Positions 1 through 9,046 of a stretch of DNA of 64,000 nucleotides are shown here, piece by piece (positions within the stretch are counted from its first letter, which is position 1; every line of letters begins with the position of its first letter). A program made the translations under genes and the position numbers. This DNA is from an uncultured Planctomycetota bacterium (GTDB taxonomy: Bacteria; Planctomycetota; Phycisphaerae; Phycisphaerales; UBA5793): assembly GCA_900696685.1 (NCBI GenBank), contig CAADHA010000081.1:1-64000 (forward strand), in the 5' to 3' direction. Below the pieces are notes generated by a model. The model saw only the letters and a list, made by a program, of their open reading frames with translations, searched no databases and was not told the DNA's origin.

Positions 1-841
1 CGTAGAGGGAGCCGGCGTTCGATGCGCCGATGCTGTTGAGGCGCGAGGCGAGCAGCAGCGCCGCGATGCCGCTGCAAAGCCCGATGAGCGCGTAGGTGAT
101 GATCCGCAGCCGATCGACGTTGATCGCGCTGTAGCGGGCGGCCGTCTCGTTGGACCCGACCGCGACGACGTATCGCCCGTAGCGTGTGTGGCTGAGCACG
201 ACCTGCGCGGCCATCGCAAGGAGTATGAAAATGACGATCGGCCAGGTGATGTTCAACTCGACGAGACGCTCGCCGGCCTGATAGGACGGCAAGGGAATGC
301 CGTGCCCAGGGCTGCTGATCGCCTCGAAGAGATTGGGGCTCTTCGACGCTATCTCGCCTCCGTCGGCGAGAACGAGGATGATGGAGCGATAGCCGGCGAA
401 ACCGCCGAGGGTTACGATGAAGGGGGCAACGCGTCCCTTGGCGATGAGCACTCCGTCGAGAAGTCCCAGCGCGACGCCGATGAGCGGAGCCGTGAGGCAC
501 GCCGCCACCACGCCAACCCACTCGCGCTCCAGGCCGCCGATCACCGTGTTCATCGCCATGATCGACAGCCCGCCGATCAGCGCCGCCATGCTGCCCACCG
601 AGAGATCGATCCCGCCGGAGACGATCACGAAGGTCATGCCAACGGCGATGACGCCGATGAACGCGTTCTGATGGATGATGTTGCGGATGTTCTCGGGGTT
701 GAGGAAGTGCTCGCGCGTGCCGGGAAAGAGGGCGCAGAACGCGATAAGGCCGGCGAGCGCCGCCAGCCCGCCCCATGTCTCAAAGATGTCGGTCCAGCCG
801 AACCGAGCCGTCGCCGGAGTGTTCGCCTTGTCCTGGATCAC
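1..841 (-). CDS. Ribose-type ABC transporter permease (cut by window edge)
   Basis: Inner-membrane permease of a sugar ABC importer of the RbsC/BPD_transp_2 family. Translating the minus strand from a GTG at 841-839 gives a continuous hydrophobic protein of about 280 residues with no stop before the window edge. It carries the hallmark stretch MTFVIVSGGIDLSVGSMAAL, which is characteristic of RbsC/XylH-like permeases, and later GRYVVAVGSNETAARYSAIN, another conserved block of this family. The start overlaps the stop of the upstream ATPase gene by four bases (GTGA), so translation is probably coupled. Family length is about 320-340 residues, so only the C-terminal part is missing. The sugar cannot be told from the sequence. 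Confidence 0.88.
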   Translation of the reverse strand, partial: MIQDKANTPATARFGWTDIFETWGGLAALAGLIAFCALFPGTREHFLNPENIRNIIHQNAFIGVIAVGMTFVIVSGGIDLSVGSMAALIGGLSIMAMNTVIGGLEREWVGVVAACLTAPLIGVALGLLDGVLIAKGRVAPFIVTLGGFAGYRSIILVLADGGEIASKSPNLFEAISSPGHGIPLPSYQAGERLVELNITWPIVIFILLAMAAQVVLSHTRYGRYVVAVGSNETAARYSAINVDRLRIITYALIGLCSGIAALLLASRLNSIGASNAGSLY

Positions 842-2337
842 GCGACGCGAGTCTCCCGCACCCCGGCGGCGAGGTGCATGATGTCGCCCTCCGTCGCCCG
901 CTCGCCGGGCAGCGCTCCAACGATACGCCCACTGCGCATGACGAGAATGCGGTGACACAGGCCGATGAGTTCGGGCATCTCCGAGGAGATCATGAGGATC
1001 GCGCGTCCCTCGGCCGCGAGCGCGTGGATCAACTGGTAGATTTCCTGCTTGGCGCCGATGTCCACGCCGCGCGTCGGCTCGTCGAGGAGCAGAATCTCGG
1101 GTCGCGTGTCGAGCCACTTGGCGAGGGCGACCTTCTGCTGATTGCCGCCGCTGAGCGAGGCGACGCGTTGACTCAGCCGTCCATAGCGCGTGCCGAGCCG
1201 GTCGGCGTGGGATTTCGCCGCCGCCGCCCGCGCCGATCGGCGCAACATGAAGCGCCCGTAGGACCGCAGATTCGCCATTGTTGAGTTCTCGACAATGCTC
1301 AGGTCGAGGTGCAGGCCGCGCATCTTGCGATCCTCCGACAGATACGCGACGCCGCATCGCACCGCGTCGATGGGCCGGCGGATCCGCACGGGAATCCCCT
1401 TGACACTCACCGAGCCGCTGCGCCGCGCCCGCAGGCCCGCAATCGCCTCGGCCAGTTCGGTGCGCCCCGAGCCGACCAGCCCCGCGAGGCCGACGATCTC
1501 GCCGCGGTGCAGGTCCAGCCCGGCGCCGCGCACGAAGCCATCGACGAACACGTTGCGCACTTCGAGCACTTTCTCGCCGCCGTGTATGCCGCGCTTCGGA
1601 TACAGGTCGCCCAGGTCGCGCCCGACCATCAGCTGCGCCAGGTCGCTCTCGCTCGCCTCGCGCGGCTCGACGGTCCTGACGAACTTGCCGTCGCGCAGCA
1701 CCGTGATGCGGTCGCAGAGTTTGCGCACTTCCGGCAGGATGTGCGAGATGTAGATGATCGTCGCGCCCTGGAGGCGCAACTGGTTCATGACGCGAAAGAG
1801 CGCCATCGTCTCGCGCTCGCTGAGCACGGCGGTCGGCTCATCCATGATGAGCAGCCGCGCCTCGCACGACAGCGCCTTGGCGATCTCGACGAGTTGCTGG
1901 TCCGCGATGGAGAGGCGGTTGACGCGCGTGCGCGGCTTGATGTTCGAGCCGAGTTGATTGAGCAGTTTCAGCGCCGCCGTCTCCGCCGAGCCGCGATCGA
2001 CCAGGCCCAGCGTGGTGCGCTCGCGGCCGAGGAAGATGTTGTCGGCCACCGAGAGTTCGCCGATCAGGTTGAGTTCCTGGTGAATCATCGCGATGCCTGC
2101 GGCGATCGCGTCGGCGGCTCGGCGCAGGTGCAGGCCCTGCCCGGCGAAGGTGATCGAGCCGGCGGTCGGGCGCTGAAGACCGCAGAGCATCTTCACGAGC
2201 GTGCTCTTGCCCGCCCCGTTCTCGCCGATGATCCCATGCACCTCGCCGCGGTTGATGGTGAGCGAGAGATGATCGACGGCGCGGACGGCGGGGTAGTCCC
2301 TCACGAGATCGGAAATGGTCAGCAGAGGCTCGCGCAC
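838..2337 (-). CDS. Sugar ABC transporter ATP-binding protein (RbsA/MglA type)
   Basis: Cytoplasmic ATPase with two fused nucleotide-binding domains, 499 residues, the normal RbsA/MglA length. The N-terminal domain has a Walker A motif GENGAGKS at residues 38-45, a degenerate signature LSIADQQLVEIAKAL and Walker B LLIMDEPTA. The C-terminal domain has a modified P-loop region (LAGLVGSGRTELA), the signature LSGGNQQKVALAKWL and Walker B ILLLDEPTRGVD. A degenerate Walker A in the second half is usual in this family. The start is GTG, with no clear ribosome-binding site. It powers the permease encoded immediately downstream; the periplasmic sugar-binding protein is not in the window. Divergent from the small gene at 2500. 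Confidence 0.93.
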   Translation of the reverse strand: MREPLLTISDLVRDYPAVRAVDHLSLTINRGEVHGIIGENGAGKSTLVKMLCGLQRPTAGSITFAGQGLHLRRAADAIAAGIAMIHQELNLIGELSVADNIFLGRERTTLGLVDRGSAETAALKLLNQLGSNIKPRTRVNRLSIADQQLVEIAKALSCEARLLIMDEPTAVLSERETMALFRVMNQLRLQGATIIYISHILPEVRKLCDRITVLRDGKFVRTVEPREASESDLAQLMVGRDLGDLYPKRGIHGGEKVLEVRNVFVDGFVRGAGLDLHRGEIVGLAGLVGSGRTELAEAIAGLRARRSGSVSVKGIPVRIRRPIDAVRCGVAYLSEDRKMRGLHLDLSIVENSTMANLRSYGRFMLRRSARAAAAKSHADRLGTRYGRLSQRVASLSGGNQQKVALAKWLDTRPEILLLDEPTRGVDIGAKQEIYQLIHALAAEGRAILMISSEMPELIGLCHRILVMRSGRIVGALPGERATEGDIMHLAAGVRETRVA

Positions 2338-2499
2338 GGCAGATCAAGATAGGCGTGCGCCTTGCCGCCCGCTGCCGTCTGCCTTGGAGCCGCAATGGCG
2401 CGCGGCGCCCTGGGTATGAGGCGCTGCACCGGGCGAGTGAACAGGATGCTAGAATATTCCTTGTCCCGACGTCCTCGCGCCGGGTAATGCCGGATCGCC

Positions 2500-2877
2500 A
2501 TGAGCGCACACGACCGAACATCCCGTCCGCTGCCGACCACGCTCGCCACGCTGGCCGCGCTTCTGGCGATGGTCGCGGCCGCGTCGGTCCTGCCGCACAG
2601 TCCCGGCTTCGAGCGAAGCCGCGTCTGGACGCTGCGGCCCCTCGAGGGGCAGGATCAGGACTTGCGTGTGGCGGTGCAGTTTACATCCCGGCTGGCGCGG
2701 GCGGCGCGCGACCTGCTCGGTGCCCCCCCACCCTGCACGGCTGCGGTCACTTCGCTGCACCATGCGCCATTGATCACCACTGAATCGGCGCGGGCGGCGC
2801 CGGTAGCCGACGCGCCTCGGCCGCGTCCGGCTCAGGTCATCGTTTCTCACATGGCGCTGCCGCCCCCGCTGGCGTGA
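2500..2877 (+). CDS. Small exported or membrane-anchored protein, unknown function
   Basis: 125 residues, not recognised. Residues about 13-32 form one hydrophobic segment (TTLATLAALLAMVAAASVL) after a short charged N-terminus, so the product is probably a signal-anchored or secreted protein; the rest is rich in Pro, Ala and Arg with no visible domain. A TAGAAT hexamer at 2450-2455 lies at a plausible -10 distance upstream, and secA starts 112 bases downstream on the same strand. The compositional bias and absence of a known family leave open that it is not a gene. Confidence 0.5.
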   Translation: MSAHDRTSRPLPTTLATLAALLAMVAAASVLPHSPGFERSRVWTLRPLEGQDQDLRVAVQFTSRLARAARDLLGAPPPCTAAVTSLHHAPLITTESARAAPVADAPRPRPAQVIVSHMALPPPLA

Positions 2878-2989
2878 TGAAGTAGCGCGGCATCTGTGCG
2901 CAACATGCTCGTGCGCCGGCCGTGCCCGCACTCATTTCATCGCCCCTTTTTTTCCGCATTGTCCCGCCAGCCAGAGAAGGAATCAGTTC

Positions 2990-5900
2990 ATGCCCGGCGT
3001 TCCCGTTTTCGGCCCGCTCATGGCCAGGATTTTCGGCACCCGCAATGAGCGTTTCGTCCGCCGTTACCTCCAGCGCGTCGAGCAGATCAATGCGCTCGAA
3101 CCGGAGATTCAACAACTCACCGACACACAACTCCGCGCCAGGACGGAGGAGTTCCGCGAGCGTTTTCTCAAGGGGGAGACGGAGCAGCATCTGCTCGTGG
3201 ACGTTTTCGCCGTGGCGCGCGAGGTGATGGACCGCGCGGTGGGCATCCGCAACATCTTCGATCCGAATCTCAAGTTCGATCCGGCAGTTCTCAGTGAGCG
3301 GGCGCAGAAGTTGTACCGTGACGTGAAGGCTTCGATGGACGAAACGCCCGAAGCAGAGCCGGTCGGCGACCTGATGGGCAACGTCGAGCCGGTGCCGGCG
3401 TGGAAGCGGCTGCCGATCCCGAACGAGATCTACGAGGCGGTGCGCGAGGCGTTTCCCCAGAGCAGGCCGCCCTATCGCGCGCGTCCCTTTGACGTGCAGC
3501 TCGTCGGCGGGATGGTGCTGGCTGAGCACCGTTACGACCGCATCCGCTCGGCCGCGCGGGCCAAGGACGTCTACTTCGGCAACATCGCCGAAATGAAGAC
3601 GGGCGAAGGCAAGACGATCGTGGCCCCGCTGGCGTGCTATCTCCACGCGATCGCCCGCCGGCAGATTCACGTCGTCACCGTCAACACCTACCTCGTTCGG
3701 CGCGACCGCTACTGGACGTTCCCCTTCTTTCACCACCTCGGCCTGACGGTCGGCTACATCGCGCCCTACCACGAACTGGCCGAGCACTTCAAGAAGACGG
3801 CATACCAGTGCGACGTGGTGTACGGGACCACGAGCGAGTTCGGCTTTGACTACCTGCGCGACAACATGAAACTGCGCCTCGAGGATCAGGTGCAGAAGCA
3901 CCGCGTGTTCGCCATCGTGGACGAGGTTGACTCGACGCTCATTGACGAGGCGCGCACGCCGCTGATCATCTCCGGCCCGGCGCACGAGGATTCGCCGCGC
4001 TATCACCTGGCCGACAAACTCGCCGCCCATCTTGTCGAGAAGCAGAAGCCCTGGCAGGAAGCGGACAGGAAGGTCGAGGAGTGCCGCAACCGCATGAAGG
4101 GCCTCGAAGGCGACATCCGCAACACGCGCGACAAGGCCAGGATTCCCGAGATGAGGGCGGAGATCGACCGGCTGAAGAAGGAGCTGCCTCGCCTCGAGCA
4201 GTTGCGCGATGTCAACCGGAAATACTACGAGGTGGAGATGGACAAGAAGAGCGTCCATCTCGAGCACGAGGGGGTGACGGAGGCGCAGCGCGTGGCGGAC
4301 ATCGGCTCGTTCTACGTCGGCGACAACATTGACATGCCGCACCTGCTCGAACAGGCGTTGCGGGCTCGCGTCGTCTACGAGCGCGACAAGGACTACGTCG
4401 TCAAGGACGGGGCGAGCGTGATCGTGGACCAGTTCACGGGCCGCCTGATGATCGGCCGCCAATGGTCCGACGGCCTGCACCAGGCGATCGAAGCCAAGGA
4501 GCGCGTCGAGATCAAGCCCGAGACGCAGACGATGGCGACGATCACGATTCAGAACTTCTTCAAGCTGTACGAGCGCCTGGCAGGCATGACGGGCACAGCC
4601 GACACCGAGGCCCAGGAGTTCCACGATATCTACAACATGGATGTGGTGGTCATCCCGACCAACGTGCCGGTCGTGCGCAAGGACTACAACGACCGCATCT
4701 ACCTCACCGGCAAGGACAAGTGGGACGCGATTGTCGAAGAGATCAAGATCTTCCACGACCTGGGCCGGCCGGTGCTCGTCGGCACGACGAGCGTGGAGAA
4801 GAGCGAGATGCTCAGCCAGCGGCTGAGCAGGAAGTACAACATTCAGCACGAGGTGCTCAACGCCAAGCAGCACGAGCGCGAGGCGCACATCATCGAGAAC
4901 GCCGGCTCGCTCGGGGCGGTGATGATCGCGACCAACATGGCCGGCCGCGGTACGGACATCAAGCTCCAGAAGGTCGAGCGCCAGGCCCTGCTCGACCACT
5001 GGAAGCGGCGGCAGATCTGCCCGCGCCAGGTTGAGGCCTCGATGAGCGACGAGGAGATCATCAGCCGCATTCATCGCTTCCTCGCCGAGCGCCACCTGGG
5101 TCTCAAGAAGAACGAGATCGAGCCGCTCAGCGACGCCGAAATCACGCACCGACTTCTTCGGCACTGGGCGGCGGAGCACACGCTCTACGACGACAAGCGC
5201 CTTGACCGGATGAGTGATGAGGAACTCCGCGCAGCGCTCGATGAGAACGGTAACTTCCTGCTGCACCGCCTTGCCGTCTGGAAGACGACGGAGGAAGTGG
5301 GCGGGCTGCACGTGATCGGCACGGAGCGGCACGAGTCGCGCCGCATCGACAACCAGTTGCGCGGCCGGTCGGGCCGCCAGGGCGACAAGGGCTCCAGCCG
5401 CTTCTTCATCAGCCTCGAAGACGATCTCATGAAGATGTTCGCGGGCGACACGACGCAGCGCGTCCTCTCGCGCCTGGGCATGAAGGAGGGCGACGCCATC
5501 GAAGCCCCGATGCTCACCAAGGCCGTCGCACGCGCTCAGCGCAAGGTCGAAGAGCGCAACTTCGAGATCCGCAAGAACATCCTCGAATACGACGAGGTGA
5601 TGGACCACCAGCGTCACGATTTCTACGCGCGGCGTCAGCGCGTCCTCGAAGGCCGCCGCCTCCACACCCTCGTGCTTGAATACCTCGGCGAGGCGATCAA
5701 CGACGCCTGCGAACGATTCCTCTCACCCGAGTTCGTGCCCACATGCGTGGCGGAGTGGGCGCAGAACACGCTCGACGTCTCGATGCCCCCCGACCGCCTC
5801 CTGAACCTTGACCGCGACGACATGCTCAATCGAATCACGCGCGAGGCGCTCGACGAGGCGCGAAGCGCCATCGGCGTAACCATCGGCGAGTTCAAGAACG

Positions 5901-6883
5901 ACGACGGCGACCCGGAAGACTGGGACCTCAAGGGACTCGTGAGTTGGGCCAAGGCGCGCTACGGCGTGACGATGACCGTCGACGAGGCCCGCGAAACCCC
6001 GAGCCGCGAGATCACCGACCGACTCGGCGAGGCCGCCCGGTCGCAGATCGAAGGCAAGGACTTCTCCGAGATCGAGAAGTACCTTGTCCCGCACTACGCG
6101 CAGAAGATGCTCGCCGAGTGGGCATCGAGCCGCTTCGGTCTGGAGATCAAGGCCGATGATCTTGCCGGCCGGAGCATCAGCGAAGCAAGCGCCTTCCTTT
6201 TCGGCAAGGTTGAAGAGGTTTACGCGCAGCGCGAGTGCCGCTACCCCGTCGATTACGCCGTGGACATGACGATGGCAATCATGGCGCACGACCCGCGCGC
6301 GGCGCTGTCGAATCTTGCGGCCTTCGCCCGGTACCGCTTCGGACTGAACTTCGATGAGAAGCGCCTCCTCGCCATGACGCCGCGCGAGTACCACGCTGAG
6401 ATGCTTGACGCCAACCGCCAGTGGCTCAACGGCGGAATCAAGGCGGCGATCGAGGACGCGCTGCGCGAGGGCGCGACCGACGACGCCCTCGACAAGCACC
6501 TCCAGGAGCGCTACCGCCTCACGCTCACCGACGAGGAGCGCGGACTGGAAGGCGAAGCGCGGCGCGCCATGCTCGAAGCCAAGTTCGAGACTTTCAGCCG
6601 CTCCGAAATCATGCAGTTCGAGCGCTACGTCCTGCTCCAGATTCTCGATACGTCGTGGAAGGATCACCTCTACTCAATGGACCAGTTGCGCAACGCGATT
6701 GGCTTCCGCAGTTTCGCCCAGCAGGATCCGCGCGTCGAGTATCGGCGCGAAGGCCGGCGGCTCTACGAGCAGATGACGCAAGGCGTGAGGGAGAAGATCG
6801 CCGACGTGATCCTCAAGGGCAAGATGATCCCGCAGTTCGCCCCGCCCGGCCGCGGTCCGGGCTCGGTACCGGCAAGGAAGTGA
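2990..6883 (+). CDS. secA: Preprotein translocase ATPase SecA, enlarged form
   Basis: Motor ATPase that drives proteins through SecYEG. Visible motifs in order: Walker A MKTGEGKT at residues 202-209; Walker B-type DEVDSTLIDEARTP from residue 311; GMTGTADTEAQEF; NMAGRGTDIKL; and the helicase motif VI region QLRGRSGRQGDKGSSRFFISLEDDLM. At 1297 residues it is far longer than the usual 830-950. Three additions are visible: a charged coiled-coil insert at about residues 350-415, an extra segment of about 90 residues between NMAGRGTDIKL and the VIGTERHESRRIDNQLRGR block, and five degenerate repeats of about 60 residues between 920 and 1197. The usual C-terminal zinc-binding Cys cluster is absent; the protein ends in a short Pro/Gly/Arg tail. 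The start is ATG with AGAAGGA about nine bases upstream. Confidence 0.97.
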   Translation: MPGVPVFGPLMARIFGTRNERFVRRYLQRVEQINALEPEIQQLTDTQLRARTEEFRERFLKGETEQHLLVDVFAVAREVMDRAVGIRNIFDPNLKFDPAVLSERAQKLYRDVKASMDETPEAEPVGDLMGNVEPVPAWKRLPIPNEIYEAVREAFPQSRPPYRARPFDVQLVGGMVLAEHRYDRIRSAARAKDVYFGNIAEMKTGEGKTIVAPLACYLHAIARRQIHVVTVNTYLVRRDRYWTFPFFHHLGLTVGYIAPYHELAEHFKKTAYQCDVVYGTTSEFGFDYLRDNMKLRLEDQVQKHRVFAIVDEVDSTLIDEARTPLIISGPAHEDSPRYHLADKLAAHLVEKQKPWQEADRKVEECRNRMKGLEGDIRNTRDKARIPEMRAEIDRLKKELPRLEQLRDVNRKYYEVEMDKKSVHLEHEGVTEAQRVADIGSFYVGDNIDMPHLLEQALRARVVYERDKDYVVKDGASVIVDQFTGRLMIGRQWSDGLHQAIEAKERVEIKPETQTMATITIQNFFKLYERLAGMTGTADTEAQEFHDIYNMDVVVIPTNVPVVRKDYNDRIYLTGKDKWDAIVEEIKIFHDLGRPVLVGTTSVEKSEMLSQRLSRKYNIQHEVLNAKQHEREAHIIENAGSLGAVMIATNMAGRGTDIKLQKVERQALLDHWKRRQICPRQVEASMSDEEIISRIHRFLAERHLGLKKNEIEPLSDAEITHRLLRHWAAEHTLYDDKRLDRMSDEELRAALDENGNFLLHRLAVWKTTEEVGGLHVIGTERHESRRIDNQLRGRSGRQGDKGSSRFFISLEDDLMKMFAGDTTQRVLSRLGMKEGDAIEAPMLTKAVARAQRKVEERNFEIRKNILEYDEVMDHQRHDFYARRQRVLEGRRLHTLVLEYLGEAINDACERFLSPEFVPTCVAEWAQNTLDVSMPPDRLLNLDRDDMLNRITREALDEARSAIGVTIGEFKNDDGDPEDWDLKGLVSWAKARYGVTMTVDEARETPSREITDRLGEAARSQIEGKDFSEIEKYLVPHYAQKMLAEWASSRFGLEIKADDLAGRSISEASAFLFGKVEEVYAQRECRYPVDYAVDMTMAIMAHDPRAALSNLAAFARYRFGLNFDEKRLLAMTPREYHAEMLDANRQWLNGGIKAAIEDALREGATDDALDKHLQERYRLTLTDEERGLEGEARRAMLEAKFETFSRSEIMQFERYVLLQILDTSWKDHLYSMDQLRNAIGFRSFAQQDPRVEYRREGRRLYEQMTQGVREKIADVILKGKMIPQFAPPGRGPGSVPARK

Positions 6884-6930
6884 ATGCGAGGCGCTCATAG
6901 GATCGCCCCTTTGCCTCCGGGCTGCGTTTC

Positions 6931-7998
6931 ATGCCTGCACTGGCCGCCTATCTTCACCGCCTCGATCCCTTCGCCTGGCGCATCGCGGGCGACTTCGGCA
7001 TCCGGTGGTATGGGCTGGCGTACGCGGCCGGCTTCCTGTGCGTCTACGTCCTCGCGCGATGCCTGGCGAAGCGCGGCCGGATCGTCCTGACGCCCGAGCA
7101 GGTCGGCGACTTCGTGATGTACGCCATCGCGGGCACGCTGCTGGGCGGCCGGCTCGGATGGGTTCTCTTCTACAGCCCGTCGACGCTCTGGACCTTCACG
7201 CGCGACCTGCCGTGGTGGGAGGTCCTGGCGATTCATCACGGCGGAATGGCCAGCCACGGCGGGATGATCGGCATCGTCATCGCCGTTCTGCTCTTCTGCC
7301 GCAGTCGCGGGATCAGCGTCCTGGGCGTGCTCGATCTCGCGGCGCTGCTCGCGCCGCTGGGACTGTTCTTCGGACGCGTGGCGAACTTCGTCAATGGCGA
7401 GTTGCGCGGCCAGCCGTGCGATCCGGCCTTTCCCCTGGCCGTCAGGTTCCCGCAGGAGATCGTGGACGACTGGGGCGTCGAGCAGTTCCGCGCTGCCCCC
7501 CAACTTGCTCGGCACTTCAATCTCCCCTCGCTTCGCTGGGAAGAACTGCTGACGCGGGCGAAGAACGGTTCGCGCGAGGCGCTCGAGCAACTGGACCATT
7601 ACGCCCGCGATCTCCTGACCGGCGTGCAGGCCGGCAACGAAGAGGTCATCCGCCTCGTCGAGCCGCTGCTCACCGCGCGACACCCGTCGCAACTTTACCA
7701 GGCCTTCGCAGAGGGCATCGTCCTTGGCGCGGTCCTCGCCTTCATCTTCTTCGTTCTGCGCCCGGCGCGGCACGGCGTGGTCGGCGCGTGGTTCCTGATC
7801 ACCTACGGCCTCCTGCGGATCACGACCGAAATCTGGCGCCTGCCCGACGAAGGCATCGAGCGCGTGATGGGCCTGAGCCGCGGCCAGTGGCTCAGCGTCG
7901 TCATGGTGCTCGCCGGCGGCGTCGTGCTGTCGTGCATCCTGCGCCGGCCGCTCCCTCCCCCCGGCGCAACCGTGGCCGGCGCGCGGGCACGCGGCTGA
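6931..7998 (+). CDS. lgt: Prolipoprotein diacylglyceryl transferase
   Basis: Inner-membrane enzyme that transfers diacylglycerol from phosphatidylglycerol to the lipobox Cys of prolipoproteins. The protein has several membrane segments, the early GIRWYGLAYAAGF block, HHGGMASHGGMIG and the family signature GRVANFVNGELRG starting at residue 148, followed later by RHPSQLYQAFAEG. It is 355 residues, longer than the usual 260-300, because of an extra segment of about 80 residues between AVRFPQ and RHPSQLYQ, probably a periplasmic insert. It lies 47 bases after secA and 17 bases before a gene for a lipoprotein substrate candidate, so it may be cotranscribed with both. Confidence 0.95.
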   Translation: MPALAAYLHRLDPFAWRIAGDFGIRWYGLAYAAGFLCVYVLARCLAKRGRIVLTPEQVGDFVMYAIAGTLLGGRLGWVLFYSPSTLWTFTRDLPWWEVLAIHHGGMASHGGMIGIVIAVLLFCRSRGISVLGVLDLAALLAPLGLFFGRVANFVNGELRGQPCDPAFPLAVRFPQEIVDDWGVEQFRAAPQLARHFNLPSLRWEELLTRAKNGSREALEQLDHYARDLLTGVQAGNEEVIRLVEPLLTARHPSQLYQAFAEGIVLGAVLAFIFFVLRPARHGVVGAWFLITYGLLRITTEIWRLPDEGIERVMGLSRGQWLSVVMVLAGGVVLSCILRRPLPPPGATVAGARARG

Positions 7999-8015
7999 CA
8001 CGATACGATAGCCAC

Positions 8016-8918
8016 ATGCGAGGCGGCGCTTCGAAACGCACCGTGGTGGTCCTGTTCGCACTGATCATCGCGACGATGGGTGGCTGCCGTCAATCGCGCG
8101 CCCTGCCTGCACCGCCCGCGCCTCCGCCGGGCATGGCTTACATCCCCGGCGGCAGGACGCGCATCGGCTCTGTCGAGGGCCTGCCACAGGAGCAGCCCGT
8201 CTTCACCGCCGACGTCAAGCCCTTCTTCCTCGACATCCATCCCGTCACCGTCGCGCAGTACCGCACCTTCGTCGAGGCGACCGGGTACGTCACGCAGGCG
8301 GAGACGCTGGGCGACTCGGCCGTCTTCGACTTCATCACCGGCGAGTGGTCGCTCGTGAAGGGAGCGACGTGGCGTCATCCCTTCGGACCCGATCAGCCCG
8401 CCGCGCCCGACGACCACCCCGTCACCCAGGTTTCGTGGAACGATGCCGCGGCGTACTGCGAGTGGGCGGGCAAGCGCCTGCCGACGGAGATCGAGTGGGA
8501 ACACGCCGCGCGCAACGCGAAGAACAGCGGGCCGATGTACGCCTGGGGCGATTCGCTCATTCTCAATGGTCGTCACATGGCGAACACGTGGCAGGGTCAA
8601 TTCCCGAAATTCAACACGGCCGCAGACGGGTATCTCACGACTTCGCCCGTGGGCGCGTTCGGCGCCACACCGCTCGGGTTGACCGACATGGGAGGCAACG
8701 TGTGGGAGTGGGTCGACGACTGGTTCCGCCCCTACACCGAGCGGGGCAAGCCGTATCACCCCGGGCCGGAGAGCGAGCGCGTGCAGCGGGGCGGATCGTT
8801 CCTGTGCGATCCGTCGGTATGCCACGGGTACCGCGTCTCGGCGCGGATGAAGTCCACGCCCGAGACTGGACTGTGCCACACGGGTTTCCGCTGTGCCCGC
8901 GACGCACCGGTAGAATGA
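8016..8918 (+). CDS. Formylglycine-generating enzyme family lipoprotein with both active-site cysteines
   Basis: 300 residues. The N-terminus is a lipoprotein signal ending in a TMGGC lipobox. The rest is an FGE-sulfatase (SUMF1) domain: GMAYIPGGRTRIGS, HPVTVAQYRTFV, VSWNDAAAYCEWAGKRLPTE, GNVWEWVDDWF, RGGSFLC and GFRC. The loop FLCDPSVCHGYR has Cys264 and Cys269, the CX4C spacing of the copper-binding active-site pair of true FGE (Cys336/Cys341 in human SUMF1); many bacterial paralogues lack these. FGE oxidises a sulfatase Cys to formylglycine. An exported, lipid-anchored version is unexpected because sulfatases are normally modified before export. Start chosen at ATG 8016, which directly precedes the signal sequence. 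Alternative role: a structural or ligand-binding FGE-fold protein. Confidence 0.9.
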   Translation: MRGGASKRTVVVLFALIIATMGGCRQSRALPAPPAPPPGMAYIPGGRTRIGSVEGLPQEQPVFTADVKPFFLDIHPVTVAQYRTFVEATGYVTQAETLGDSAVFDFITGEWSLVKGATWRHPFGPDQPAAPDDHPVTQVSWNDAAAYCEWAGKRLPTEIEWEHAARNAKNSGPMYAWGDSLILNGRHMANTWQGQFPKFNTAADGYLTTSPVGAFGATPLGLTDMGGNVWEWVDDWFRPYTERGKPYHPGPESERVQRGGSFLCDPSVCHGYRVSARMKSTPETGLCHTGFRCARDAPVE

Positions 8919-9046
8919 ACCACGTGGACTTGGGGCCTGAGACGTTGAGCGTGCTGCAACGGATCGAGGGAGATTCGAATCCCCAAGCCTCGAATCTGAG
9001 GCTCAGCCCTCCCGACCACGTGCAGGACTGACGAAAGAGGAAGAGC

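Noticed and set aside
188-955. A plus-strand open frame at the left edge
   Set aside because: It is antisense to the clear RbsC-type permease and the end of its ATPase.
2837-5665. A 942-codon open frame on the minus strand across secA
   Set aside because: It is wholly antisense to secA, whose motifs are unmistakable; the long antisense frame follows from GC-rich codon bias and its protein is a Val/Leu/Arg/Asp-rich composition with no domain.
8970-8990. A T-loop-like TTCGAAT suggesting a tRNA upstream of glpX
   Set aside because: The flanking bases do not form a 5-base T stem, and no acceptor, anticodon or D arm can be drawn around it.
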